A stretch of DNA of 64,000 nucleotides from Deltaproteobacteria bacterium GWC2_55_46 (GCA_001595385.3 LVEI03000001.1:1703501-1767500), one strand, 5' to 3'; shown: positions 16,759 to 26,040, counted from the stretch's first letter. The notes: a model not told the origin generated them from the sequence alone. Numbers and translations are program-made.

Positions 16759-18960
16759 TCAGAAGGCGACTAACAGTACCCCTGCAGAGACGGCTATCTG
16801 ATAGAATATCTGGGAGATGTCTTTGATCTCCCTCATCCAAGCTGTTTTATCAAGCCTGTCAGGGACTATTACCGTGTCTCCAGGGTCAAGGCCGGTCCCC
16901 CGGCTCCAGAATGCCCCTCCACCTGGTTTGAACGCCCGCCCGTCAGCCTTAAGCACATAGACCCGCCCGGTATCGGCGTTTTCGGTGTACCCGCCGGCCA
17001 TGTCGATATAGTCAGAGATATAGGTACCTCTATCAAAGATAAAAGCGGTCTGGTTGTATACCGACCCGATGACCTGGACGCTGTTTGGCGTCCTGGGCAC
17101 ATGCAGGCTGTCGCCGTCTTCCAGTGTTATGTCTGAACCCGCGCCATTGGGGCCGTCAAGCCTGATGACCATCCGCCCGTTTGCCTTGATATTCTTGAGC
17201 TTCGCTATGAATTCTTTCTTCTGGTTTAACTCATACTCCGATATCTTCGCGTTCTCCGGCGTAAGCATGGTAGAGCTGTCAACGGCCCCTTTCCCAAGAA
17301 GCTCCATCTCAAGCCTGTCCACCATCTCGTCTATCTGTTTTTGCTGAAGCTCCCTTACGAACTTCCTTGTGAAGATAGCGCCTTCGATGTAGGCCTCGCC
17401 AGTTGTGCCGCCCGCCCTCTTGATGAGAGAGGAGAGGCGTTCTCCTTTTTCGATCATGTAAGTGCCAGGGAACCTGACCTCGCCGCTTATCTTGACCACG
17501 CGGTAAAGCTCCCATTCCGGCACCGTCTTTACGGAGATGAAGTCGTTCTCCTGAAGGATGAAATCCTTATCACTCGCCCCGGAGAGCGCGCTCGCCAGGT
17601 CTATCGAAAACTTCTCCGTTTCGGGCCCTTTCTCCGTGACCGTGACCCTTGTGAGCTCGGCTTCTTTCGTGTACGCGTAATACTTGAGCCCTCCTGCCAT
17701 TGAAACCAGCTCCCTCAGGCTCATCCCCTGCTTATAGCCGTATTCCCCCTGCCCGTGGACAGCCCCTGAGACCCTGACCACCCTCCTGTCCTGGAAGACC
17801 GGAAAGATCCTTACGAGGTCGCCGGCATTGAGCTTAAGGACTGCGCCGTTTGCATCCTCGAGAGATGATTCGACGACTACCTGCCTTCTGCCGCCGTCTA
17901 TGCGCTCTATCTGCACCCTTCCCTTGAAGGCCAGCGGGCTCAAGCCCCCCGCAAGCGAGATTAGCTCTGGGATGGTGGACTCGTCCTTCAATTCATATAT
18001 GGCGGGGTTTGTCACGCTGCCTGTTATGGCGGCCTGCGGTCCAACAGGCGGTATGAATATCACGTCCTCGGCTTTAAGCCTTTCGTCTTTTACCTTGTCC
18101 CCCTTCAGGAAGAACTCGTACAGGTCGAGATGGGCTACGGTCTTCCCGTTCCTCTTAAGCTGTATGTCCCTCATAGACCCGGTCTTGAGCGGGCCTCCGG
18201 CGGCGAAAATGGCGTTTACCAGGGTTGAAAGGGATGAGACCGTGTAGGCCCCTGGCTTCTGCGCGCCCCCAACCACATAGACGGTCATCGAGCGGAGCGG
18301 CCCAAGGGAGACGTTCAGATCGAAACCTGTGTAGTAAAGAGAGAACTCTTTTTTGAGGAATTCCTTCAGCTCGTTGAAGGACAGGCCCGTGACGTTTAAC
18401 ACGCCGAGCTTGGGGAGGGTGATGTTCCCGTCCCTGTCGACCGTCAGGCGCCACTGCCCCTCGACCTTTCCCCAGACGCTTATTCTTATCTCGTCCCCGG
18501 GGCCAAGGACGTAGTCGGCGCTTACGGGTATTTTTTCGGCTGGCGCGAAGGTGGAGGGGGGCTGGCTGAAGAGTGCGTAGCCGAACTGTCTTATCTCTTT
18601 ACTCTCCTGCCTGCGGACATATTGCTCAAATTCGGATAGCTCCGGCTCTTCTTCAGGGTCGGCCTTTTCGTCATTACGGTTTTTTTTGACGGCAGGCTTT
18701 TCATCGTCCTTCTGCTTTTGTTCCCTGACCTCAGCCCCTTTTGGTTTTGGCTCGTCTTTGAAAGTAGCAGACTCTTGCCCTGACAGAGAGAAAAAATCAG
18801 GGCTTTTTTGTTCCTTTTTCTCGATTGCAGCTTCTTTTTTTTCTTCCGAAAGTGCCTGTTCGGACGCCGGTGCTGACACAGACGCCAACAGAAGGAGGAT
18901 CAGGCAAATAAAGGCGTATTTGCCGAAAAGAGAAATCGACGGGTTATGAGGGATGAGCAC
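16759..18960 (-). CDS. Polysaccharide export protein with multiple SLBB domains (Wza-like)
   Basis: A 733-residue protein. It has a signal peptide (about residues 14-35, AFICLILLLLASVSAPAS), then a charged Lys/Glu-rich linker (about 36-115), a polysaccharide-export domain starting at ADYVLGPGDEIRISVWGK, and several SLBB repeats recognisable by G-x-V-x-x-P-x-x-Y/T and AGG motifs. The C-terminus has a hydrophobic segment, IFYQIAVSAGVLLVAF. The signal peptide lacks a lipobox cysteine, unlike Wza, and the protein is about twice as long. It should form the export channel for the glycan of the neighbouring locus. It starts with GTG. Confidence 0.85.
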   Translation of the reverse strand: MLIPHNPSISLFGKYAFICLILLLLASVSAPASEQALSEEKKEAAIEKKEQKSPDFFSLSGQESATFKDEPKPKGAEVREQKQKDDEKPAVKKNRNDEKADPEEEPELSEFEQYVRRQESKEIRQFGYALFSQPPSTFAPAEKIPVSADYVLGPGDEIRISVWGKVEGQWRLTVDRDGNITLPKLGVLNVTGLSFNELKEFLKKEFSLYYTGFDLNVSLGPLRSMTVYVVGGAQKPGAYTVSSLSTLVNAIFAAGGPLKTGSMRDIQLKRNGKTVAHLDLYEFFLKGDKVKDERLKAEDVIFIPPVGPQAAITGSVTNPAIYELKDESTIPELISLAGGLSPLAFKGRVQIERIDGGRRQVVVESSLEDANGAVLKLNAGDLVRIFPVFQDRRVVRVSGAVHGQGEYGYKQGMSLRELVSMAGGLKYYAYTKEAELTRVTVTEKGPETEKFSIDLASALSGASDKDFILQENDFISVKTVPEWELYRVVKISGEVRFPGTYMIEKGERLSSLIKRAGGTTGEAYIEGAIFTRKFVRELQQKQIDEMVDRLEMELLGKGAVDSSTMLTPENAKISEYELNQKKEFIAKLKNIKANGRMVIRLDGPNGAGSDITLEDGDSLHVPRTPNSVQVIGSVYNQTAFIFDRGTYISDYIDMAGGYTENADTGRVYVLKADGRAFKPGGGAFWSRGTGLDPGDTVIVPDRLDKTAWMREIKDISQIFYQIAVSAGVLLVAF

Positions 18961-19016
18961 CTTGTTACCGCTTGAATGGAATTGCTCAGGTGCTTAAGTC
19001 CAGGATGGGTATATAA

Positions 19017-19044
19017 AGTCTAACCTTTTTTTTCAGGATGTCAA
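19017..19044 (-). promoter_or_regulatory. Sigma70-like promoter for the export operon
   Basis: Read on the - strand: TTGACA (19044-19039), a 16-base spacer containing an A-run, and TAGACT (19022-19017). It lies about 60 bases upstream of the GTG start at 18960. The -35 is perfect and the -10 matches four of six consensus positions. Confidence 0.5.
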
Positions 19045-19255
19045 CCCTAAATTGAATTTTTTTGCTAATTCTTTTCAGGTAATAGGAGTGTTGTGAAAAT
19101 ATGCAGTAAATTTATATGGTTGCGTCATTTGTTTTTAAGGCACGAATTTCATCAGTTCGTTACATTTTTTGCAGGCCCCGATAATATGGTCACCACTAAA
19201 TACAGGGGATGGCATGGTATTTCCCCCTGGAACGTGATAGGTTGACCGTCGCGCC

Positions 19256-19284
19256 TTGACAGTACTTTGGCCCGCGGTCAAAAT
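19256..19284 (+). promoter_or_regulatory. Candidate promoter for the FKBP gene
   Basis: TTGACA at 19256-19261, 17 bases, then CAAAAT at 19279-19284, about 80 bases before the ATG at 19365. The -35 is perfect and the -10 weak (four of six). Confidence 0.4.
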
Positions 19285-19364
19285 AAGATAAGGACAAAAA
19301 GGGAGATTTACGCCGAGCGGCCTTGAGGCGTTTGGCCTGTAAATAAAGTTTTGTGGAGGGAAAG

Positions 19365-19799
19365 ATGGAACAGGCAAAGCAAGGCGATGCCGTAAAGGTG
19401 CACTATACCGGCACCCTTGATGACGGCACCAGGTTCGATACTTCCGAGGGGAGCGACCCCTTGCAGTTCGTGATAGGGGAGGGGATGCTCATCCCGGCCT
19501 TCGAGCAGTCTGTAGTTGGCATGAACCCCGGCGAGTCAAAGGAGCTGCATATAGCGGCTGAAGAGGCCTATGGGCCGTACATGGATGAGCTGATACTCGA
19601 GGTGGACAGGAGCCAGATACCGCAGCATATCGAACCTGATGAGGGGACCCAGCTCCAGATAACCCAGGACGACGGCAGCTCTACGGTAGTCAAGGTCGTA
19701 AAGCTTACGCAGGATAAGGTCTATCTTGACGCAAACCACCCGCTTGCGGGCAAGGATCTCATCTTCAAGATCGAACTGGTCGGCATAGTGAATCACTGA
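19365..19799 (+). CDS. FKBP-type peptidyl-prolyl isomerase (SlyD-like)
   Basis: A 144-residue protein with the FKBP start VKVHYTGTLDDGTRFDTS, the segment FVIGEGMLIPAFEQSVVGM, and an inserted flap domain between about residues 70 and 120 (AYGPYMDELILEVDRSQIP) as in SlyD. It should catalyse cis-trans isomerisation of prolyl bonds and act as a chaperone. It lacks the long histidine-rich tail of E. coli SlyD. The ATG at 19365 has GGAGGG four bases upstream; a GTG 12 bases earlier lies within that ribosome binding site region. It stands alone and is followed by a clear terminator. Confidence 0.9.
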   Translation: MEQAKQGDAVKVHYTGTLDDGTRFDTSEGSDPLQFVIGEGMLIPAFEQSVVGMNPGESKELHIAAEEAYGPYMDELILEVDRSQIPQHIEPDEGTQLQITQDDGSSTVVKVVKLTQDKVYLDANHPLAGKDLIFKIELVGIVNH

Positions 19800-19811
19800 A
19801 GATTAAGGGAG

Positions 19812-19841
19812 GCCGGGTAAAACCCGGCTTTGGTTTTTTTT
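19812..19841 (+). terminator. Rho-independent terminator after the FKBP gene
   Basis: Stem GCCGGGT (19812-19818), loop AAA, stem ACCCGGC (19822-19828), followed by a T-rich tract with eight consecutive T at 19834-19841. Confidence 0.9.
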
Positions 19842-19856
19842 GAGGATGGGCTGATC

Positions 19857-22415
19857 TCAGCGCGATACCTTCTCCTTCATCTCTTCAGTAATAGCCTGCC
19901 TTATATCAAAGTACCCTTGCCAGGGGTCCTTTGTATCCCGTATCCTTTCCCTTATATTCGCGAGCGTAAAGGAGCCGGGCCCCACTCGCATAAGCTCATC
20001 CCACGTTAGGGGCGAAGCTACAGGCGCGCCCTTTTTGGCCCTTGTCGAGCAGGCCTCTATCGCGGTAGCCCCGCGTATGTTCCTCATATAGTCTATGAAT
20101 ATCTTCCCGGCCCTCCGGGACTTTGTCATCATGGAGGTGAACCTTCCCGGCAGCCCGCTGGAGATAAGCTCCGCGACAGCCTTTGAGAAGGCCTTGACCT
20201 CGTCCCAATCAAGGATAGGCTCAAGCGGGACTACGACGTGGAGCCCCTTGCCGCCGGTTGACTTCACAAATGACTTAAGGCCAAGCTCGACGAGAAGGTC
20301 CCTTATAAGGTATACCGCCTCGACGAGCCTTGCCCATTCGACACCCGCATCCGGGTCTATATCGAATACTATCCTGTCCGGGCTTTCGATTTTCACATAT
20401 CGGCTGTTCCATGTGTGCACCTCAAGGACTCCGAGCTGTACCAGGGCTATTATCCCCTCTGGCGAGTCCACCATCAGATATTCCGCGGGGGTGCCGTCGT
20501 TCTCCGTGACCTTTACCCGTTTTATCTCAGGCGGTATGTTCTGGTCGGTATGCTTCTGGAAGAAGCACTCCTTGTCATAGCCCTCAGGGCAGCGCACAAG
20601 TGTAAGGGGCCTTCCTATGAGGTGGGGGAGCATCAGCGGGGCTGCCTCTTCGTAATACTCGATGAGGTCGCGCTTCGTGAAGCCGTCTTCAGGATAGAAT
20701 ACCCTTTCGGGGTTTGTGACGCGGACGGCCTTTATGAGGCGCCCGGGCCCGGGCTCCGGCGGCGGGGTAGCGGCAAGCCCTTCTTCGGCCGGGCCTATCG
20801 CCTCCGTCAGTCTGCGGGGCTCTTCGTGGACCACCTCCTGGGCGCTCTTGTCCTCTCTTAGCCCCTGGAACGACGGATGGCGGAGCACCCCGTCCCTTGT
20901 CCATTGCGTGTACTCGACCTCGGCTACAAGCTCAGGCCTGACCCAGTGGACGCCTTTAGCCTCGGCCCCTGCGGGAGGGTTGTGGAACGCCGGTCCCGGC
21001 TCTTCTATTTCCTTAAGCCTCTTCCATATCTCCGTTATAGAGCGTTCATTGAAGCCGGTTCCGACCCTGCCGCTGTAGATGAACCTCCCAGCCGCGTCGA
21101 ATACACCGATAAGGAGCGCGCCGAAGCCCTTTCTGCCTCCGCCAGGTTCTGTAAAGCCGCCTATCACGAACTCCTGTCTCTCAAGGCATTTGACCTTGAC
21201 CCATGAGCTCGTCCGCCCCTGCACATAGGGCGCGTCCCTTCTCTTCGAGATAATCCCCTCAACGCGGTAGCCGCAGGCGTTCTCGAAAAAAGCCTCTCCG
21301 TTGCCTTCGATATGTTCACTGAAGCGCAGGATGGACCTGTCAGCCTTCACGGATCTAAGGAGCGATTGAACGAGTAGCTTCCGGTCGATAGTCGGCGAGC
21401 CCTCAAGCGAGTAGCCGTTATAATAGAGGGCGTCGAATATGATATAGATAAGCCCCGTGTCAGAACCCTCGGCGAGAGCGTGCTGAAGCCCCTCGAAGCT
21501 TGTGGAACCGTCCTTATCGATTGAGACCACCTCTCCGTCAAGCCATCCTTCTTCGAGAGGAAGCCTTGATAAGGCCTTCGCTATCGTGGGGAATCTTGCG
21601 GTCCAGTCGTTGCCATTACGGGTAATGAGGCCCACGCGCCCTCTTTCGACCCTGGCGAGTATCCTGTAACCGTCGTATTTTATCTCGTGGAGCCAGTCCT
21701 CTCCCGCTGGGGGAGTATCGATCTGTGTGGCAAGCTCCGGCCGGATGGCCGGGGGCATGGGGGCCTTCACGGGCCGCGTGCTTGCCGGGAGTATTTGTCT
21801 GTGCTCTTTCGCGCCGCTCCATATGCCCTGGGGGAGGGCAGCTACGTCCTCGACCGTTCGGTCGCTATCAACGCTCTTTGGCATCTCGGCCGTAATCTCT
21901 CCATCCTTCGAAGCCTCTTCGTCCTGCTCCTTGATGAGAAGCCAATCTTCCTTATCTTCGCCCGGGCCGCCGCCCATTCTTACGAGGGCCCACCTGCCCT
22001 TGAGCTTCCTGCCGCTTAAGATGAACTTCAGCGCGCCTTTCCTTAAGCCCTCAACCGGGTTTTCTTCCGGTATCCAGAAGCCCCTGTCCCACAATAATAC
22101 CGCCCCGCCGCCGTATTCTCCCCTTGGTATGACGCCTTCGAAGGCAGCGTACTCGGCAGGGTGGTCTTCTACGCGCACGGCAAGGCGCTTGTCATCAGGG
22201 TTAATGGACGGGCCTTTTGGCACAGCCCAGCTCTTTAGTACTCCGTGGAGTTCAAGACGGAGATCGTAATGGAGGGTGCGGCTTGAATGCTTCTGTACAA
22301 CAAAGACACCGGCGCCCTTGTTGCCGCTTACGCCGCCTTCAGGCTCCGGTGTGCGGGTGAAGTCCCTTTTGCCGCGGTAGTCGCCAAGGCTGTCGCTCTC
22401 ATCTGCTCTTGCCAT
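19857..22415 (-). CDS. ligD: Multifunctional DNA repair ligase LigD
   Basis: An 852-residue protein with three domains in the order phosphoesterase-ligase-polymerase. The 3'-phosphoesterase domain is about residues 25-160 (VVQKHSSRTLHYDLRLELHG with its histidines, HPAEYAAFEG, IPRGEYGGG). The ATP-dependent ligase domain is about 225-525, with the nucleotidyl-accepting Lys246 in EIKYDGYR. The primase-polymerase domain is about 565-845 and has the metal motif FDIDPD. Together with Ku it performs non-homologous end joining. The ku gene is 172 bases upstream on the same strand, separated by a palindromic repeat. Confidence 0.95.
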   Translation of the reverse strand: MARADESDSLGDYRGKRDFTRTPEPEGGVSGNKGAGVFVVQKHSSRTLHYDLRLELHGVLKSWAVPKGPSINPDDKRLAVRVEDHPAEYAAFEGVIPRGEYGGGAVLLWDRGFWIPEENPVEGLRKGALKFILSGRKLKGRWALVRMGGGPGEDKEDWLLIKEQDEEASKDGEITAEMPKSVDSDRTVEDVAALPQGIWSGAKEHRQILPASTRPVKAPMPPAIRPELATQIDTPPAGEDWLHEIKYDGYRILARVERGRVGLITRNGNDWTARFPTIAKALSRLPLEEGWLDGEVVSIDKDGSTSFEGLQHALAEGSDTGLIYIIFDALYYNGYSLEGSPTIDRKLLVQSLLRSVKADRSILRFSEHIEGNGEAFFENACGYRVEGIISKRRDAPYVQGRTSSWVKVKCLERQEFVIGGFTEPGGGRKGFGALLIGVFDAAGRFIYSGRVGTGFNERSITEIWKRLKEIEEPGPAFHNPPAGAEAKGVHWVRPELVAEVEYTQWTRDGVLRHPSFQGLREDKSAQEVVHEEPRRLTEAIGPAEEGLAATPPPEPGPGRLIKAVRVTNPERVFYPEDGFTKRDLIEYYEEAAPLMLPHLIGRPLTLVRCPEGYDKECFFQKHTDQNIPPEIKRVKVTENDGTPAEYLMVDSPEGIIALVQLGVLEVHTWNSRYVKIESPDRIVFDIDPDAGVEWARLVEAVYLIRDLLVELGLKSFVKSTGGKGLHVVVPLEPILDWDEVKAFSKAVAELISSGLPGRFTSMMTKSRRAGKIFIDYMRNIRGATAIEACSTRAKKGAPVASPLTWDELMRVGPGSFTLANIRERIRDTKDPWQGYFDIRQAITEEMKEKVSR

Positions 22416-22445
22416 TTGCGGCCTGCTGGATATTAGCCGGGTATT

Positions 22446-22562
22446 GTCATCGCGAGGAGTGTTTCTTGCGACGAAGCAATTTCAGCCGTTGTTTATATAG
22501 AGACGAGATCGCTTCCCGCCACGACTTCGCTCGCGGCTTCGGCTCACACGCTCGCAATGACG
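22446..22562. repeat. Inverted-repeat element between ku and ligD
   Basis: Ends TGTCATCGCGAG (near 22446) and CTCGCAATGACG (to about 22562) are complementary with one mismatch. Inner segments GACGAAGCAATTTC and GAGATCGCTTC also pair imperfectly. This is the pattern of a widely dispersed intergenic repeat seen in several bacterial phyla. It codes for nothing. Confidence 0.7.
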
Positions 22563-22587
22563 GTAAAATGGGTTTTTTCGCAGCCAG

Positions 22588-23418
22588 TCAACCGCCGGAG
22601 GCCTTCCGGGTTTTTACCTTTGCGGCCTCGGTCTCCTCTATGCTCTTTTTAAGGAGCGACATGAGGTCTATGACCTCGGCTTTGGGGCGAGCCGGGATCA
22701 CCTCTTCGACCTTGGCCGTCTCCCCTGCCGCGACCTTCTGTTTAATGTAGGAGAGTAGCTCTTTTCTATATGTGTCGCGGTACTTCCGCGGCTGCCAGCC
22801 GCCTATCATCGATTCGATGAGGCGTTCCGCCATCTCAAGCTCTTTGCCGGTCACGCCAAGTCTTTTCAGGTCCTCTTCCGGCACGTCCAGCTCCAACGGG
22901 TCTTTTATCTCATCCACGTACCTTACGAGGTCAAGCACAAGGACCTTCCCGTATGGGATGACCGCGCCGATATACTCCTTCGAGTGGATGACCACCTTTG
23001 CCACCCCCGCCTTGCCGGTCTTCTTGAGCGCCTCTCTTAAAAGAGCATAGCCCTTCTCGCCCCTGCCCACCGGCGCGAGGAAGTATGGTTTCTCGAAAAA
23101 TACGGGGTGTATCTCAGAGGCGTCCACGAAGTCGAGTATCTCTACCGTCTGGGTCGCCTTCGGGTTTGCGCGCTTGAAGTCCTCTTCGGTCAATACGACG
23201 TACAGGCCGCGGTCGAACTCATAGCCCTTGATCATATCTCCGGGGCCTACCTCCTGGCCTGTCCTCTTGTTTATCTTCTTGTATCCGATGGGGGAAAGGT
23301 CGTTCTTGTCGAGGAGGTGAAAGTCGAGCCTCTCCTCCTTGCCTTCGGCTGTAAAAAGGCCGACAGGTATATTGACAAGGCCGAAGCTTATGCTTCCTTT
23401 CCAGATGGGACGGGCCAT
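22588..23418 (-). CDS. ku: Prokaryotic Ku protein
   Basis: A 276-residue protein that begins MARPIWKGSISFGLVNIPVG, the hallmark of bacterial Ku. It continues with the beta-barrel core (GYEFDRGLYVVLTEEDF, then PVFFEKPYFLAPVGRGEKGYALL) and a basic C-terminal extension (KVKTRKASGG). Ku forms a homodimeric ring on DNA ends and recruits LigD, which is the next gene on the strand. Length and domain match the family. The GYKKINKRTGQEV segment is the usual zinc-ribbon-like region without cysteines. Confidence 0.95.
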   Translation of the reverse strand: MARPIWKGSISFGLVNIPVGLFTAEGKEERLDFHLLDKNDLSPIGYKKINKRTGQEVGPGDMIKGYEFDRGLYVVLTEEDFKRANPKATQTVEILDFVDASEIHPVFFEKPYFLAPVGRGEKGYALLREALKKTGKAGVAKVVIHSKEYIGAVIPYGKVLVLDLVRYVDEIKDPLELDVPEEDLKRLGVTGKELEMAERLIESMIGGWQPRKYRDTYRKELLSYIKQKVAAGETAKVEEVIPARPKAEVIDLMSLLKKSIEETEAAKVKTRKASGG

Positions 23419-23533
23419 GGCAAAACCTCTTCTCTTGGCCGCATGAGAGGCTTAAGGGGCGAATCTATTTTGATTGTATTGTAAAACAGGGGGGAGTCAA
23501 GTAAGGGGGTAATGGGTCAGGGGTTTTTTGCTG

Positions 23534-23558
23534 GAGTTCAGGGTTTAACCCTGAACTC
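23534..23558. repeat. Perfect 25-base palindrome at the methyltransferase stop
   Basis: GAGTTCAGGGTT (23534-23545) pairs exactly with 23547-23558 around one T. It overlaps the first bases of the stop codon of the - strand methyltransferase. On that strand no T-run follows, so it is at best an unusual terminator; another possibility is a binding site. Confidence 0.6.
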
Positions 23559-24543
23559 ACGGTTGAGCCTTTCTCAGGTAGAAGCAGGCCATGTCGCCTT
23601 TGCCGGTTTCATTCAACTCCATGGCCTTTAGCCTGAAGCCCCTGAGCGTCGCCTTGTCAAAGGGCTCGTTCTTGCGCAAGTACCCCTTATGCTCTTCGAT
23701 AGGCACACCGGCCCTGCATAATTCGCTGCCGACGAACTGGAACTCCCATGAGTCGTAGACGGTCTTGAAGACTTGAAGCCCGTTTTCAGCGGCAAGGAGC
23801 CTTATGCTCTCTTCGGAGTGCAGATAGAGGTGCCTCGGCGGGTCGAGCTGCACCCAGTCCGCGCCGTACTCATCCCAGGCAAGCGAGGTGCCCATGGGCA
23901 CCCTCACCATGGCGGTCCCTTCGTCCTTTAAAAGCCTGGTTATATGACCGAAGGCCTCATGCTGGTCTATCATGTGCTCGAGGGAGTGGTTGAGCATCAT
24001 GAAGTCGAAAAGCCCGCGCCCCGCGAGGTCGCCCATCGAGCCCTTCCTTATCCTGAGGCCGTTTGGGTAGGTTATGTCCTTGTCCAGGAAGGGCTCGAGG
24101 CCCATCGCCCCCCTGAACCCCTCCTTTGCTACCCTCAGGAGAAGCTCGCCGCTTCCGCAGCCTACATCGAGTATGGCCGAGCTGAACGTGGCGTTGCCCG
24201 TGACGAACCATTCGTGGTGAGTGGGAAGGGTGAATATCTTCTTCAGGCGTTCATGCCAATTCTTCCTGAAAGCGACCCTGGCGGCGGAGCGCCTCAAAAG
24301 CCCTTTCAGGAAATTGTCGGCCCGCTTTCTCTCTGGTGCCGCCTTGAGCGAATAATATTCAGAGGTGTAAAGGCCGCTTGCGTCTGATGGCATGTCGAGG
24401 TTCTGCAGGCAGCCGCAGGAGGCGCACTTGAAATATGTATACTCAATACGCTCTGTGCCCCGTAAGTCCCTGACCGTCCAGGCCTGGTGAGGGCCGAGGC
24501 TGCCGCAGATGCGGCATGGTTTTTCTGAAGTCTGCTTCATCAT
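23557..24543 (-). CDS. Class I SAM-dependent methyltransferase with N-terminal zinc-binding motif
   Basis: A 328-residue protein. An N-terminal Cys4 element (CRICGS near residue 10 and CASCGC near residue 40) precedes a methyltransferase domain whose SAM-binding motif is ILDVGCGSGELLLRVA, near residue 120. LNHSLEHMID is motif IV-like. The arrangement resembles the sugar C-methyltransferase and methyltransferase-12/13 families. It stands apart from the glycan locus by 8 kb, so a sugar role is only a guess. Two ATG codons are adjacent at the start; either could be used. Confidence 0.8.
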   Translation of the reverse strand: MMKQTSEKPCRICGSLGPHQAWTVRDLRGTERIEYTYFKCASCGCLQNLDMPSDASGLYTSEYYSLKAAPERKRADNFLKGLLRRSAARVAFRKNWHERLKKIFTLPTHHEWFVTGNATFSSAILDVGCGSGELLLRVAKEGFRGAMGLEPFLDKDITYPNGLRIRKGSMGDLAGRGLFDFMMLNHSLEHMIDQHEAFGHITRLLKDEGTAMVRVPMGTSLAWDEYGADWVQLDPPRHLYLHSEESIRLLAAENGLQVFKTVYDSWEFQFVGSELCRAGVPIEEHKGYLRKNEPFDKATLRGFRLKAMELNETGKGDMACFYLRKAQP

Positions 24544-24622
24544 CCTGTTTCAATGGCTGAGATATCAAGAAGAACGAGCGCAAGGATACCACGCCCGTTG
24601 TTATCGGATGGCCTTATGTTTA

Positions 24623-24652
24623 TTGTTGGGTTAGCGGAGCGCAACCCAACAA
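24623..24652. repeat. Inverted repeat with 10-bp stem
   Basis: TTGTTGGGTT (24623-24632) pairs exactly with 24643-24652 across a 10-base loop. It lies immediately downstream of the beta-CASP gene (- strand). No T-run follows on that strand. Repeats of this wording (GTTGGGTT...AACCCAAC) are commonly dispersed in bacterial genomes. Confidence 0.6.
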
Positions 24653-24657
24653 AAACC

Positions 24658-26040
24658 CTATATCTCCACCGTCTCTCCGTCCTTTGGCCGGTGGGTGTTG
24701 AAGCCGTACTTCTCCTTCACGAGCTTTGAGAATGACTCTGCCGATTCGTCCTCGCCGTGGACGATGAATATGGTCGGGGTGTCGTCAAAGGCCGAAAGCC
24801 ATTCAACGAGCTCTTCCCTCCCGGCGTGCGCCGAGAAGCCGTTGATGGTATATATCGAAGCCCTCACCAGTACCTCCTCGCCGAGGACGTTTACCGACCT
24901 GGCCCCGTCGATTATCCTCCTGCCAAGAGTGTTCTCCGCCTGGTAGCCAACGAATATGACGCTGCACTCCGACCTCCAGAGGTTGTGCTTCAGGTGGTGC
25001 TTGATCCTTCCGCCCTCGCACATGCCGCTTCCGGCGATGATGATGTTGCCGGATTTCAACCTGTTGAGCTTCATCGACTCTTCAGCCGTTCTCACGAAGT
25101 GGAGCCTCATCGAGGTATCGGACTGCCGGGTCGTAAAAAGCCTTCTCGCCTCGTCGTCGAAGCATTCGGGGTGGGCCACATAGACCCTCGTGACCTCCTC
25201 GGCAAGCGGGCTGTCGAGGTAGACGTCGATTCTATAGAGCCTGCCCTCGCGCACAAGGTTATTTATGATGTACAAAAGGTCCTGCGACCTGCCCACGGCG
25301 AAGGAGGGGATGTAGACGTTCCCGCCCTTTCTAAAGGTCGTTTTGATGGCGCTCACAAGCTCGTTTATCGATTCGGCAAGCGGCCTGTGCGACCTGTTGC
25401 CGTATGTCGATTCCATAACGACATAATCGGCCATGGAAGGGGCAGAGGGGTCTTTTATGATGGGGTTCCCCTTCTTCCCGATATCCCCTGAGAAGACTAT
25501 CTTCTTCTCTTTGTCACTGTCCTGATACCATATTTCAAGAGAGGCGGAGCCGAGTATGTGCCCTGCGTCTAAAAACCTGAACTTCACCCCGCCGCCGAGG
25601 TGATATATCTTGTTGTACTCCTTGACCTCGAAGAGCGGCAAGACCTTCTCAACGTCCTCGGTGGTATAAAGGGGCTGGGCGGGCGGCCTGCCGGTGCGCA
25701 TGGCCCTTCGCGTGAGCCACTCGCTGTCGCTCTCCTGGATGCTGGCCGCGTCGTAGAGCATCGGCTCAAGGAGGTCTTTTGTGGCCGCCGTGGATATTAC
25801 CTTCCCCATGAAGCCGTCCCTTACCGCCTTCGGGAGCATGCCTGAATGGTCTATGTGCGCGTGGGTTACGAAGATGAGGTCAAGCTCGGCGGGGTTGAAG
25901 GGGTAGGGGTTCCTGTTCAGCTCATCAGAGCCGTTTCCCTGGTGGAGGCCGCATTCCACAAGAAACTTGAACTTCCCGACCTGGAGATGATAGCAGGAGC
26001 CGGTTACGGTGCTTGCCCCGCCTACAAACGTTAGCTTCAT
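24658..26040 (-). CDS. Metallo-beta-lactamase fold beta-CASP RNase-like protein
   Basis: A 460-residue protein. The zinc motif HxHxDH is His60, His62, Asp64 and His65 (THAHIDHSG). Further family features are VFSGDIGKKGNPI, the beta-CASP region IPSFAVGRSQDLLYII, IIAGSGMCEGGRIKHHL, and the C-terminal SAHAGREEL of the RMMBL part. Such proteins act as ribonucleases in RNA processing or decay; the exact substrate is unknown. The length is normal for the single-domain bacterial type without a KH domain. The gene stands alone, with a palindromic repeat just upstream of its start. Confidence 0.9.
   Translation of the reverse strand: MKLTFVGGASTVTGSCYHLQVGKFKFLVECGLHQGNGSDELNRNPYPFNPAELDLIFVTHAHIDHSGMLPKAVRDGFMGKVISTAATKDLLEPMLYDAASIQESDSEWLTRRAMRTGRPPAQPLYTTEDVEKVLPLFEVKEYNKIYHLGGGVKFRFLDAGHILGSASLEIWYQDSDKEKKIVFSGDIGKKGNPIIKDPSAPSMADYVVMESTYGNRSHRPLAESINELVSAIKTTFRKGGNVYIPSFAVGRSQDLLYIINNLVREGRLYRIDVYLDSPLAEEVTRVYVAHPECFDDEARRLFTTRQSDTSMRLHFVRTAEESMKLNRLKSGNIIIAGSGMCEGGRIKHHLKHNLWRSECSVIFVGYQAENTLGRRIIDGARSVNVLGEEVLVRASIYTINGFSAHAGREELVEWLSAFDDTPTIFIVHGEDESAESFSKLVKEKYGFNTHRPKDGETVEI

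Larger units (their letters stand above)
18961..19364. other. Divergent intergenic region without a gene
   Basis: About 400 bases between the Wza-like gene (- strand) and the FKBP gene (+ strand). It is AT-rich in its left half. It holds one promoter candidate in each direction, listed separately. No coding frame with a ribosome binding site was found inside it. Confidence 0.7.
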
